A program made the position numbers and the translations under genes. A stretch of DNA of 64,000 bases from Candidatus Binatia bacterium. Its GTDB lineage: Bacteria; Desulfobacterota; Binatia; UBA12015. Each line of letters begins with the position of its first letter. Within the stretch, counting starts at the first letter, position 1. The DNA is taken from positions 1 through 64,000 of the forward strand of contig DATCMB010000004.1 of the NCBI GenBank assembly GCA_036563615.1, read 5' to 3'. Shown here piece by piece: positions 1 to 7,504 of the stretch. Under the pieces are notes generated by a model. The model was not told the DNA's origin, searched no databases, and saw only the letters and a program-made list of their open reading frames with translations.

Positions 1-35
1 GGCCTCGTCGGTCGGGCAAAGCCCTCCCTCCTCGC
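1..35. repeat. 35-bp direct repeat, copy 1
   Basis: The first 35 bases of the window recur exactly at 102-136, giving a direct repeat with a period of 101 bp. The unit begins GGCCTCGTCGGTCGGGCAAA. Copy 1 touches the window edge, so the array may continue outside. No coding sequence is supported in 1-269. The second copy is followed at 161-185 by a hairpin (arms CACTGC and GCAGTG). A related, degenerate stretch (GGGCGAAGCCTCCGATGG) lies near 198-215. The array ends just before the tRNA-Ser gene. It may be an intergenic repeat family or debris of past recombination at the tRNA. Confidence 0.85.
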
Positions 36-101
36 AGCAATTTCGCCCCCGTGCGGTGCTCGGTGACCGCGCTGCGCGCGTTCACCTGCGCTCCTCCGAT
101 G

Positions 102-136
102 GGCCTCGTCGGTCGGGCAAAGCCCTCCCTCCTCGC
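102..136. repeat. 35-bp direct repeat, copy 2
   Basis: Exact second copy of the unit at 1-35. It lies about 130 bp from the 3' end of the minus-strand tRNA-Ser gene. Bases between and beyond the copies are GC-rich and hold no supported gene. Confidence 0.85.
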
Positions 137-269
137 TGTCGCCCTTGGGCTCGACGGGTGCACTGCGCGCGCTGCGCGTGCAGTGGACTCCGCCGGTTGG
201 GCGAAGCCTCCGATGGACCGCGGACCGGCGTCAAGCACCGGGACCTTGCGTCCTCGGCCGGGAGTGGAG

Positions 270-359
270 CGGAGAGGGTGGGATTTGAACCCACGGTGCC
301 CTTTTGGGGCACACACGATTTCGAGTCGTGCGCCTTCAACCGGACTCGGCCACCTCTCC
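270..359 (-). tRNA. tRNA-Ser (anticodon CGA)
   Basis: Read on the minus strand, the 7-bp acceptor stem is GGAGAGG pairing with CCTCTCC, with discriminator G at 270 as expected for serine tRNA. The anticodon loop is CTCGAAA, so the anticodon is CGA, reading UCG codons. A long variable arm (GTGCCC-AAAA-GGGCAC) and the T-arm GTGGGTTCAAATCCCAC are present, the class II layout typical of tRNA-Ser. The 3' CCA is not encoded. The gene starts 16 bp after the tadA stop on the same strand and could be read from the tadA transcript. Confidence 0.96.
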
Positions 360-375
360 CCCGGACCGCGCACGT

Positions 376-891
376 CTAACCTTCGTCGGCTGCAGCCGCA
401 ACCGGCGCGGCCGACGTGGCGCGCCGAGCGGACCTCGGACGACGTGCGGCGAAGAAGTCGCGCAGCAGCTTCGCCGAGCGCTCGGCGAGGACGCCGCCGG
501 TGACCGCGACGCGGTGGTTGAACGCGGCGACGTCGCTGAGATCGACGACCGAGCCGGCCGCCCCGCCCTTCGGATCGGCCGCGCCGTACACGATCCGCTC
601 GACGCGCGCGTGCAGCGCGGCACCGAGACACATCGCGCACGGCTCGACCGTCGCGTAGAGCACGGCTCCCGGCAGACGGTACGCGCCGACCGCACGCGCG
701 GCGGCGCGCAGGGCGAGGACCTCGGCGTGCGCCGTCGGGTCGCACAGCGTGATCGGCGCGTTGTGGGCGCGCGCGAGCTCGCGCCCCTCGAGCACCACCA
801 CGGCGCCGACCGGCACCTCGTCCGCGTCCGAGGCACGTCGCGCCTCGTCGAGGGCGATCTCCATCCACGCTTCGTCGTCGGCGGCGGCCAT
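376..891 (-). CDS. tadA: tRNA-specific adenosine deaminase TadA
   Basis: Zinc-dependent deaminase (171 aa) that converts adenosine 34 to inosine in the tRNA-Arg(ACG) anticodon. The zinc site is visible: His55-Ala-Glu57 (TAHAE, with Glu57 the proton shuttle) and the PCAMC motif with Cys85 and Cys88. The length fits the family. The ATG at 891 is chosen because the domain begins within a few residues and a weak GAGGA lies upstream; the frame stays open about 30 codons further upstream but adds only low-complexity Arg-rich sequence. The C-terminal 20 residues are an Ala/Arg-rich tail. tRNA-Ser follows 16 bp downstream on the same strand. The gene is divergent from ilvB. Confidence 0.95.
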   Translation of the reverse strand: MAAADDEAWMEIALDEARRASDADEVPVGAVVVLEGRELARAHNAPITLCDPTAHAEVLALRAAARAVGAYRLPGAVLYATVEPCAMCLGAALHARVERIVYGAADPKGGAAGSVVDLSDVAAFNHRVAVTGGVLAERSAKLLRDFFAARRPRSARRATSAAPVAAAADEG

Positions 892-1011
892 GGCGGGATC
901 CTCGACGAGGCATGCCTCCGCCGCAAGTGACCTCCGACGGCGATTCCACCACGTCCGTGACAACGGGCATCTGGCGCGCAAACCCGCACGGTGCTAGCGA
1001 AAAACGACAAC

Positions 1012-1030
1012 GCGTACCGGGACGGTACGC
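1012..1030. promoter_or_regulatory. 8-bp-arm inverted repeat in the ilvB leader
   Basis: GCGTACCG-GGA-CGGTACGC, perfect 8-bp arms with a 3-nt loop, in the 219-bp divergent region between tadA and the acetolactate synthase gene. It is followed at 1034-1040 by AAGGAGG, a full Shine-Dalgarno-like string with no ATG at a normal distance. It could be a dyad operator or a leader hairpin. No leader peptide rich in branched-chain residues is visible, so classical attenuation is not supported. Confidence 0.5.
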
Positions 1031-1110
1031 CTGAAGGAGGCCCATCCGAGGGGCACTGACGAGCGCGCGTGCGCGCCGTCGCGGACCCCAAACGGGGGCG
1101 GAGATCGAAG

Positions 1111-2940
1111 ATGCCGAGCCTGCCCGAGCCCAAGACGCCCGAGAGACATCCTCTCGCCGGGACCACCATGACCGGCGCGGACATGATCGTCCAGGTACTC
1201 GCGGACGAGGGCGTAAACACGGTATTCGGCTACAGCGGCGGAGCGATCCTCCCGACCTACGACGCGATCTTCCGGCACAACGCGAGCCGGCCGAAGGACG
1301 AGGAGATCCGCCTCATCGTCCCCGCCACCGAGCAGGGTGCGGGCTTCATGGCGGCGGGCTACGCGCGCGCGAGCGGCAAGGTCGGCGTGTTCATCGTCAC
1401 CTCGGGTCCCGGCGCGACCAACTCGGTGACGCCGATCCGCGACTGCCACGCCGACTCGGTGCCGGTCGTTCTGATCTGCGGTCAGGTGCCGCGCGCCGCG
1501 ATGGGCACCGACGCGTTCCAGGAAGCGCCGGTGTTCAACATCATGTCGGCCTGCGCGAAGCACGTCTTCCTGGTCACCGACGAGACCAAGATCGAGGCGA
1601 CGGTGCGCACGGCGTTCGAGCTCGCGCGCAGCGGCCGCCCCGGTCCGGTCGTCATCGACGTCCCGCGTGACGTGCAGCTCAGCCAGGGCACGTTCCGCGG
1701 CTCCGGCCTGCTCCACCTGCGCGGCTACGACGAGCGGCAGCGCCTGCTGCGTCGCGCGACGCTCCCCGAGAGCCTGGCGAAGGACTTCTACAGGCTGCTC
1801 GGCGAGAGCGAGCGCCCGCTGATCTATGCGGGCGGCGGCGTCATCAACGCCGAGGCCGCCGCCGAGCTGCGCGCCTTCGCGCAGCGCTTCCGCATCCCGG
1901 TCGTGACGACGCTGCTCGGCATCGGCGCGATCGACACCAAGGACGAGCTGTCGCTGCACATGCTCGGCATGCACGGCACGGCCTACGCGAACTACGCGGT
2001 CGAGGACTGCGACTTCCTGTTCGCCGTCGGCGCGCGCTTCGACGACCGCGTCGCCGGCAAGGTCAAGGAGTTCGCGCCGAACGCGAAGATCGCGCACCTC
2101 GACATCGACGCGTCCGAGATCGGCAAGGTGAAGGGCGTCGACTGGGCGTACGTCTGCGATGCGAAGCGCGGGCTCGCGCAGCTGACGCGCGCGGGCAAGA
2201 ACTTCCGCAAGGACTTCTCGCGCTGGTTCGCCTACGTCGACGGGCTGCGCAAGGCGCATCCGCTGAACTACAACCGCGAGTCGCCGCAGATTCAGTCCGA
2301 AGAGGTGCTCTCGCTCCTCAACGAGATCACCGGCGGCGAGGCGATCGTCGCGACCGGCGTCGGCCAGCACCAGATGTGGGCGGCGCAGTACCTCGACTTC
2401 CGCCACCCGCGGCACTTCCTGACCTCGGGCAGCATGGGCACGATGGGCTTCGGCCTGCCGGCCGCGATCGGCGCCCAGCTCGCGAACCCGGGCAAGCTGG
2501 TGATCGACGTCGACGGCGACGGCTCGATCCGCATGAACCTCGGCGAGCTCGAGACCCTCACCACCTACGACATCCCGGTGAAGGTCCTGCTGCTGAACAA
2601 CTACGGCGACGGCATGGTCCGCCAGTGGCAGGACCTGTTCTACGCCAACCGCTACTCGGGCTCCGACAAGACGCTGCACAAGAAGGACTTCGTGCGCGCT
2701 GCGGAGGCGGACGGCTTCGGCTTCGCCCGTCGCGTGACCAAGCGCGAGGATCTGCGCAAGGCGCTCGAGGAGTTCGTCTCCTTCGACGGCCCCGCGTTCC
2801 TCGAGGTCATCACCGACCAGACGGCGCACGTCTACCCGATGATCGGTCCGGGCATGGGCTACAAGGACATGATCACCGGCAAGTACATCACGCCGCGCAC
2901 GAAGAAGGACGTCGTCGTCGATCCGAACGCCGGCTTCTGA
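1111..2940 (+). CDS. ilvB: acetolactate synthase large (catalytic) subunit
   Basis: TPP-dependent acetohydroxyacid synthase (609 aa from the ATG at 1111). It condenses pyruvate with pyruvate or 2-oxobutyrate in valine, leucine and isoleucine synthesis. The TPP N-domain shows GYSGGAILPTYD and the catalytic Glu74 in PATEQGAG. The central domain carries the GARFDDR motif. The C-domain has the GDGS...LLLNNYGDGM TPP/Mg2+ motif and the family WQDLFY motif. GGAG about 11 bp upstream supports 1111; a GTG at 1069 would add 14 residues. No regulatory subunit (ilvH/ilvN) or ilvC lies beside it, unlike the common operon. The tail (TKKDVVVDPNAGF) is longer than in enterobacterial enzymes. A related TPP decarboxylase is possible but less likely given the FDDR and WQDLFY motifs. 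Confidence 0.93.
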   Translation: MPSLPEPKTPERHPLAGTTMTGADMIVQVLADEGVNTVFGYSGGAILPTYDAIFRHNASRPKDEEIRLIVPATEQGAGFMAAGYARASGKVGVFIVTSGPGATNSVTPIRDCHADSVPVVLICGQVPRAAMGTDAFQEAPVFNIMSACAKHVFLVTDETKIEATVRTAFELARSGRPGPVVIDVPRDVQLSQGTFRGSGLLHLRGYDERQRLLRRATLPESLAKDFYRLLGESERPLIYAGGGVINAEAAAELRAFAQRFRIPVVTTLLGIGAIDTKDELSLHMLGMHGTAYANYAVEDCDFLFAVGARFDDRVAGKVKEFAPNAKIAHLDIDASEIGKVKGVDWAYVCDAKRGLAQLTRAGKNFRKDFSRWFAYVDGLRKAHPLNYNRESPQIQSEEVLSLLNEITGGEAIVATGVGQHQMWAAQYLDFRHPRHFLTSGSMGTMGFGLPAAIGAQLANPGKLVIDVDGDGSIRMNLGELETLTTYDIPVKVLLLNNYGDGMVRQWQDLFYANRYSGSDKTLHKKDFVRAAEADGFGFARRVTKREDLRKALEEFVSFDGPAFLEVITDQTAHVYPMIGPGMGYKDMITGKYITPRTKKDVVVDPNAGF

Positions 2941-3019
2941 CGGACGCAAACGCCGGGCTCTGACCCCGGCTTGACGCCAGCCACGAATCGCGCGGGCCAC
3001 GCGGCACGAAATTTCTACC

Positions 3020-3047
3020 GCGTGGCCAACGTGGTAGCCTGCCACGC
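3020..3047. promoter_or_regulatory. inverted repeat abutting the aceE start codon
   Basis: GCGTGGC at 3020-3026 and GCCACGC at 3041-3047 form 7-bp arms that end at the aceE ATG. Nested inside, 3030-3046 reads CGTGGT-N5-GCCACG, one mismatch from the CGTGGC-N5-GCCACG palindrome seen at 54846 and 58545. No Shine-Dalgarno sequence is visible before aceE, so the element could act as an operator or as an RNA hairpin at the translation start. A single near-match in GC-rich DNA may be chance. Confidence 0.4.
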
Positions 3048-5711
3048 ATGGACATCGCTCCGCAGCGTGACGTGGACCCACCCGAGACCGACGCGTGGCT
3101 CAAGTCCTTCGCGCAGGTCATTCGTGGCGAGGGCGAGGACCGCGCGCGGCTGCTGCTCTCGCGGATGATCGAGTACGGCCAGCGGCACGGCATCATCACG
3201 CCGTTCACCGCCAACACGCCGTACGTCAACACGATCCCGCTCGACGAGCAGCCGGTCTACCCCGGCGACCGCGACCTCGAGCGGCGCATCAAGAACCAGA
3301 TCCGCTGGAACGCGATGGCGATGGTCGTCCGCGCCAACCGGCACTCGGGCGGCATCGGCGGACACATCTCGACCTACGCGTCGCTCTCGACGCTGCTCGA
3401 GGTCGGCTTCAACCACTTCTTCCGCGCCCACACCGAGGACGGGCCGGGCGACTTCGTCTACCTGCAGGGTCACTCGGCGCCCGGCGTCTACGCGCGCGCG
3501 TTTCTCGAGGGACGCATCTCGCTGCGCCAGCTCGACAACTTCCGCCGTGAGCTCGCCCCCGGCGGCGGACTCAGCTCCTACCCGCACCCCTGGCTGATGC
3601 CGGACTTCTGGGAGTTCCCGACCGTCTCGATGGGGCTCTCGGCGATCTGCTCGATCTACCAGGCGCGCTTCAACCGCTACCTGCACGCGCGCGGCCTCGC
3701 CGACACCTCGCGCAGCCGCGTGTGGGCGTTCCTCGGCGACGGCGAGATGGACGAGCCCGAGAGCATGGGCGCGATCACCCTCGCCTCCCGCGAGCGGCTC
3801 GACAACCTGATCTGGGTCGTCAACTGCAACCTGCAGCGCCTCGACGGTCCGGTGCGCGGCAACGGCAAGATCATCCAGGAGCTCGAGGCCGCGTTCCGCG
3901 GCGCCGGCTGGAACGTCATCAAGGTCATCTGGGGCGACGACTGGGATCCGCTGCTCGAGCGCGACGAGACCGGCCTGCTCGTGCGCCGCATGGGCGAGGT
4001 GCCCGACGGTCAATACCAGAAGTACAGCGTCTCGTCGGGCGACTACATCCGCAAGGACTTCTTCGGGAAGTACCCCGAGCTGCTGAAGCTCGTCGAGAAC
4101 GTCACCGACGCGAAGCTGCAGCGCATGCGCCGCGGCGGCCACGACCCGGAGAAGGTCTACGCCGCCTACGCCCGGGCCGTGGAGTACAACGGCGCGCCCA
4201 CCGTGGTCCTCGCCAAGACCATCAAGGGCTACGGCCTCGGCGCCGCCGGCGAAGGCCGCAACTTCAGCCATCAAGCAAAGAAGCTCAAGGGCACCGAGCT
4301 GCGCGACTTCCGCGACCGCCTCGGCATCCCGATCAGCGACCGGGACCTCGAGGAGGTGCCCTTCTACCGCCCGGCCGACGACACCGAGGAGATCCGCTAC
4401 CTGCAGGAGCGTCGCGCGGCGCTCGGCGGCCCGGTGCCGAGGCGCATCGTGCGCGCGCACCCGCTGCCGAAGGTGCCGCGCGAGATCTTCGACGAGTTCC
4501 GCACCGAGGCGAGCGGTCGCGACGTCGCGACCACGCAGGTCACGGTCGCGATGCTGCGCCGGTTGATGAGCGATCCGACGATCGGCCGGCTCGTCGTGCC
4601 GATCGTGCCGGACGAGGCGCGCACGTTCGGCATGGACGCGCTGTTCCGCAAGTTCGGCATCTACTCGTCGCAGGGACAGATCTACGAGCCGGTCGACTCC
4701 GACGTCGTCGCCTTCTACCGCGAAGCCCAGGACGGGCAGCTCCTCGAGGAGGGCATCACCGAGGCGGGCTCGATGGCGTCGTTCGTCGCGGCGGCGACCG
4801 CCTACGCCGCGCACGGCGTCAACACCATCCCGTTCTTCTTCTTCTACTCGATGTTCGGCTTCCAGCGGATCGGCGACCTGATCTGGCTGAACGCCGACGC
4901 CCGCGGAAGGGGCTTCCTGATCGGCGCGACGGCCGGCCGCACGACGCTCGCCGGCGAAGGCCTGCAGCACCAGGACGGCCACAGCCACGTGCTCGCGAGC
5001 TCGGTGCCGACGGTCCGGGCCTACGACCCGGCCTACGCCTACGAGATCGCGGTCATCGTCGAGGACGGCATCCGACGGATGTACGTCGACGGCGAGGACA
5101 TCTTCTACTACTTGACGGTCTACAACGAGGCGTACGAGCAGCTGCCGATGCCGGAAGGCGTCGAGGAAGGCATCCTGCGGGGCCTCTACAAGCTGCGACC
5201 GGCGAGCGTCGACGCGCCGCTGCGCGTGCACCTCTTCGGCAGCGGCTCGATCCTACCCGAGGCGCTGCGCGCGCAGGAGCTGCTCGCCGCGCGCGGCGTC
5301 GCCGCCGACGTCTGGAGCGTCACCAGCTACAACGAGCTGCGCCGCGACGCGCTCGCGGTCGAGCGCTGGAACATGCTGCACCCGCTCGAGACGCCGCGCG
5401 TCCCCTACGTTCGTCAGGTGCTCGAAGCCGAGCCGTGGCCGGTCATCGCGGTGAGCGACTACGTCAAGACGCTGCCGCTGACCCTCACGCCGTACGTGCC
5501 GGACGGTCTGCACGCGCTCGGCACCGACGGCTTCGGCCGCAGCGACGCGCGCGAGGATCTGCGGCGCTTCTTCGAGGTCGACGCGGAGTCGATCTGCGTC
5601 GCCGCCCTGCACGAGCTCGCGCGGCGCGAGGAGATCGAGCCGCAGCGCGTGCAGGACGCGATCGTCGAGTTCGGCATCGACCCGGAGAAGCCCGACCCCG
5701 CCGTGTCGTGA
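3048..5711 (+). CDS. aceE: pyruvate dehydrogenase E1 component, homodimeric type
   Basis: TPP enzyme that decarboxylates pyruvate and acetylates the lipoyl group of E2 in the pyruvate dehydrogenase complex. The 887 aa match the usual length of AceE. The TPP motif is clear: GDGEMDEPES followed by NLIWVVNCNLQRLDGPV (about residues 229-270). The N-terminal half carries the GHISTYAS and LQGHSAPGVYARAF segments typical of the homodimeric family; the C-terminal half has GEGLQHQDGHSH. Start ATG 3048 has no good ribosome site and is abutted by a dyad repeat. No aceF or lpd follows, so the E2 and E3 partners must be encoded elsewhere. An EthD gene begins 22 bp downstream. Confidence 0.96.
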   Translation: MDIAPQRDVDPPETDAWLKSFAQVIRGEGEDRARLLLSRMIEYGQRHGIITPFTANTPYVNTIPLDEQPVYPGDRDLERRIKNQIRWNAMAMVVRANRHSGGIGGHISTYASLSTLLEVGFNHFFRAHTEDGPGDFVYLQGHSAPGVYARAFLEGRISLRQLDNFRRELAPGGGLSSYPHPWLMPDFWEFPTVSMGLSAICSIYQARFNRYLHARGLADTSRSRVWAFLGDGEMDEPESMGAITLASRERLDNLIWVVNCNLQRLDGPVRGNGKIIQELEAAFRGAGWNVIKVIWGDDWDPLLERDETGLLVRRMGEVPDGQYQKYSVSSGDYIRKDFFGKYPELLKLVENVTDAKLQRMRRGGHDPEKVYAAYARAVEYNGAPTVVLAKTIKGYGLGAAGEGRNFSHQAKKLKGTELRDFRDRLGIPISDRDLEEVPFYRPADDTEEIRYLQERRAALGGPVPRRIVRAHPLPKVPREIFDEFRTEASGRDVATTQVTVAMLRRLMSDPTIGRLVVPIVPDEARTFGMDALFRKFGIYSSQGQIYEPVDSDVVAFYREAQDGQLLEEGITEAGSMASFVAAATAYAAHGVNTIPFFFFYSMFGFQRIGDLIWLNADARGRGFLIGATAGRTTLAGEGLQHQDGHSHVLASSVPTVRAYDPAYAYEIAVIVEDGIRRMYVDGEDIFYYLTVYNEAYEQLPMPEGVEEGILRGLYKLRPASVDAPLRVHLFGSGSILPEALRAQELLAARGVAADVWSVTSYNELRRDALAVERWNMLHPLETPRVPYVRQVLEAEPWPVIAVSDYVKTLPLTLTPYVPDGLHALGTDGFGRSDAREDLRRFFEVDAESICVAALHELARREEIEPQRVQDAIVEFGIDPEKPDPAVS

Positions 5712-5733
5712 GCGGCGGCGAGAGAGGAGCGCG

Positions 5734-6114
5734 ATGCTGAAGCTGGTCTTCTGCCTGACGCGGCTGCCGCACCTCACCCGCGAGGAGTTCCAGCGCTACT
5801 GGCGCGAGACGCACGCGCCGCTCGTCCGGCGTCACGCCGAGACGCTGCGCATCCAGCGCTACGTGCAGCTGCACTCCCTGCCGGCGTCCGACCCGCTGAA
5901 CGAGGCGCTGCGCGCGTCGCGCGGCGGCCCCGAGGGCTACGACGGCATCGCCGAGCTGTGGTGGCGCAGCGCCGAGGACCTCGCCGCCGCGACGGCCACC
6001 GAAGAAGGTCGCGCCGCCTCGCTCGAGCTGCTCGAGGACGAGAAGCGCTTCATCGACCTCGCGCGCTCGCCGCTCTGGCTCGCGCACGAGAACGAGGTCA
6101 TCCGGCAGCGCTGA
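5734..6114 (+). CDS. EthD domain protein
   Basis: A 126-aa dimeric alpha+beta barrel protein of the EthD family. It shows the family pattern: an N-terminal strand LKLVFCLTR, then LTREEFQRYWRETHAPLVRRHA, then a second half with YDGIAELWW and a final RSPLWLAHENEVI strand. EthD proteins are linked to ether and hydrocarbon monooxygenase systems and to small-molecule binding, but no catalytic role can be assigned here. GAGAGGAGC precedes the ATG at a good distance. The gene lies 22 bp after aceE on the same strand, probably by chance placement, and converges with the nitroreductase gene. Confidence 0.85.
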   Translation: MLKLVFCLTRLPHLTREEFQRYWRETHAPLVRRHAETLRIQRYVQLHSLPASDPLNEALRASRGGPEGYDGIAELWWRSAEDLAAATATEEGRAASLELLEDEKRFIDLARSPLWLAHENEVIRQR

Positions 6115-6147
6115 GGGATCCGACGGCGCCGCGCGCGGGGACGGCGC

Positions 6148-6783
6148 TCACCAGCCGTCCCAGTGCGTCACCTTGCTCACCGGCAGGCGCTTCGCGGGCT
6201 TGAAGTCCGTGCCCTTGAAGTACGCGACCGGCAGCAGCGCGACCTGCGTGACGTGGTCCGGGATGCCGAGGAGCTGCGCCGCTTCCTTCTCGTGCAGCAG
6301 GTGGATCGTGGTCCACGCGCTGCCGATGCCGCGGCTGCGCAGCGCGAGCATCAGCGACCACACCGCCGGCAGGATCGAGCCGTAGGTCGAGGCCTGGGCG
6401 AACACGCCCATGTTCTCCACGCGTCCGCCGATGCACGGGATGATCATCACCGGCGCTTCGTGGAAGTGATCCGTCAAGTACTGCGCGGAATCGACGATGC
6501 GCGGCAGCTGCTGCGTGCGCGGATCGTCCTCCGCCATCGGCGGGCGCTCGAGCTTGAGGTAGAACTCCCAGCCCTTGCGGTAGAGGTCCGCGAGCGCCTG
6601 CCGCTTCGCCGCGTCGGTCACCACGACGAAGTGCCAGTCCTGCATGTTGCCGCCGGTCGGCGCCTGCAGCGCGATCTCGATGCAGCGCTCGATCACCGAG
6701 CGCTCGACCGGGCGCGAGAAGTCGAGGCGCTTGCGCACCGAGCGCGTGGTGGTCAGCAGACGATCGGTCGAGGCCAGATCCAC
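6148..6783 (-). CDS. nitroreductase family FMN oxidoreductase
   Basis: A 211-aa protein of the FMN-dependent nitroreductase superfamily, which reduces nitro compounds, quinones or flavins with NAD(P)H. The N-terminal TTTRSVRKRLDF is the family RRS(V/I)R-type FMN phosphate-binding segment. QAPTGGNMQDWHFVVVTD (about residues 40-57) is the core FMN motif, and GIGSAWTTIHLLHE the second flavin loop. The start is GTG at 6783. It is the second gene of a minus-strand pair: the cupin regulator stops 13 bp upstream, so the two are probably co-transcribed and the regulator may control it. The physiological substrate is unknown. Confidence 0.88.
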   Translation of the reverse strand: MDLASTDRLLTTTRSVRKRLDFSRPVERSVIERCIEIALQAPTGGNMQDWHFVVVTDAAKRQALADLYRKGWEFYLKLERPPMAEDDPRTQQLPRIVDSAQYLTDHFHEAPVMIIPCIGGRVENMGVFAQASTYGSILPAVWSLMLALRSRGIGSAWTTIHLLHEKEAAQLLGIPDHVTQVALLPVAYFKGTDFKPAKRLPVSKVTHWDGW

Positions 6784-6796
6784 GATACGATCCTCG

Positions 6797-7483
6797 TCAG
6801 GAGATGCCCGCGTAGCTCATCACGAGGTGCGCGAGCGTCGGCTCGGAGCCGGGGTTCTCGTAGCTGTGCGCCACGTCGGCGCGGAAGAACAGCGTGTCGC
6901 CCGCCTTCAAGCGCGCCTCGGAGTCGCCCGAGCGCACGACGAGCTCGCCGCGGATGACCGTGAGGTGCTCGAAGGTGTCGCGCGCGTGCGCCTCCGCCGC
7001 CTCGAAGCAGCCTGGCTCGAGCGTGAGCTCGTAGACCTCGGGCGCACGCGGATCGCCCTCGAGGAACAGCACGCGCGAGCGGAAGCGATTGTCCGCCGAC
7101 GCGATCACGCGGCCGCGGTCGTGACGCTGCACGCGGAAGTCGGGATCGCCGACGTTCGAGAACATCGTGTTCGCGAGCAGCTTGCCGAACGGGACCTCGA
7201 GCGCGGTCGCGAGGTGCCAGACGGCGCGCAGGCTCGGCACCGCCTGCCCCGCTTCGAGCGCCTGCAGCAGGTCGGTCCGGATGCCGCTGCGCGCGGCCAT
7301 CGTCTCGAGGTCGATGCCGCGCTCGCTGCGCAGCGCCGCGACGTTGGCACCGACCGCGCGACCCATCTCGCGTCCTTCGGGGCTGTCCGGGCCGCTCAGC
7401 GAGTCCTCACGCTCGGCGCGGACCTCGTCGAGGACGGCGTCGTCGAGAGACGCCCCGGACAGCGGCACGACCTTCGACGACAT
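6797..7483 (-). CDS. XRE-family transcriptional regulator with C-terminal cupin
   Basis: A 228-aa HTH_3 plus cupin_2 regulator. The helix-turn-helix (about residues 45-100) reads ANVAALRSERGIDLETMAA followed by LLQALEAGQAVPS. The C-terminal cupin (about 150-220) has FEHLTVIRGELVV and RADVAHSYENPG. Such proteins sense small ligands and repress local catabolic genes. The ATG at 7483 is preferred to a TTG three codons upstream; neither has a clear ribosome site. It lies 13 bp ahead of the nitroreductase gene and 21 bp downstream of the MFS gene, all minus strand, so MFS-regulator-nitroreductase may be one operon. Confidence 0.88.
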   Translation of the reverse strand: MSSKVVPLSGASLDDAVLDEVRAEREDSLSGPDSPEGREMGRAVGANVAALRSERGIDLETMAARSGIRTDLLQALEAGQAVPSLRAVWHLATALEVPFGKLLANTMFSNVGDPDFRVQRHDRGRVIASADNRFRSRVLFLEGDPRAPEVYELTLEPGCFEAAEAHARDTFEHLTVIRGELVVRSGDSEARLKAGDTLFFRADVAHSYENPGSEPTLAHLVMSYAGIS

Positions 7484-7504
7484 GCAGGTCAAAGAAGCAA
7501 TTCT

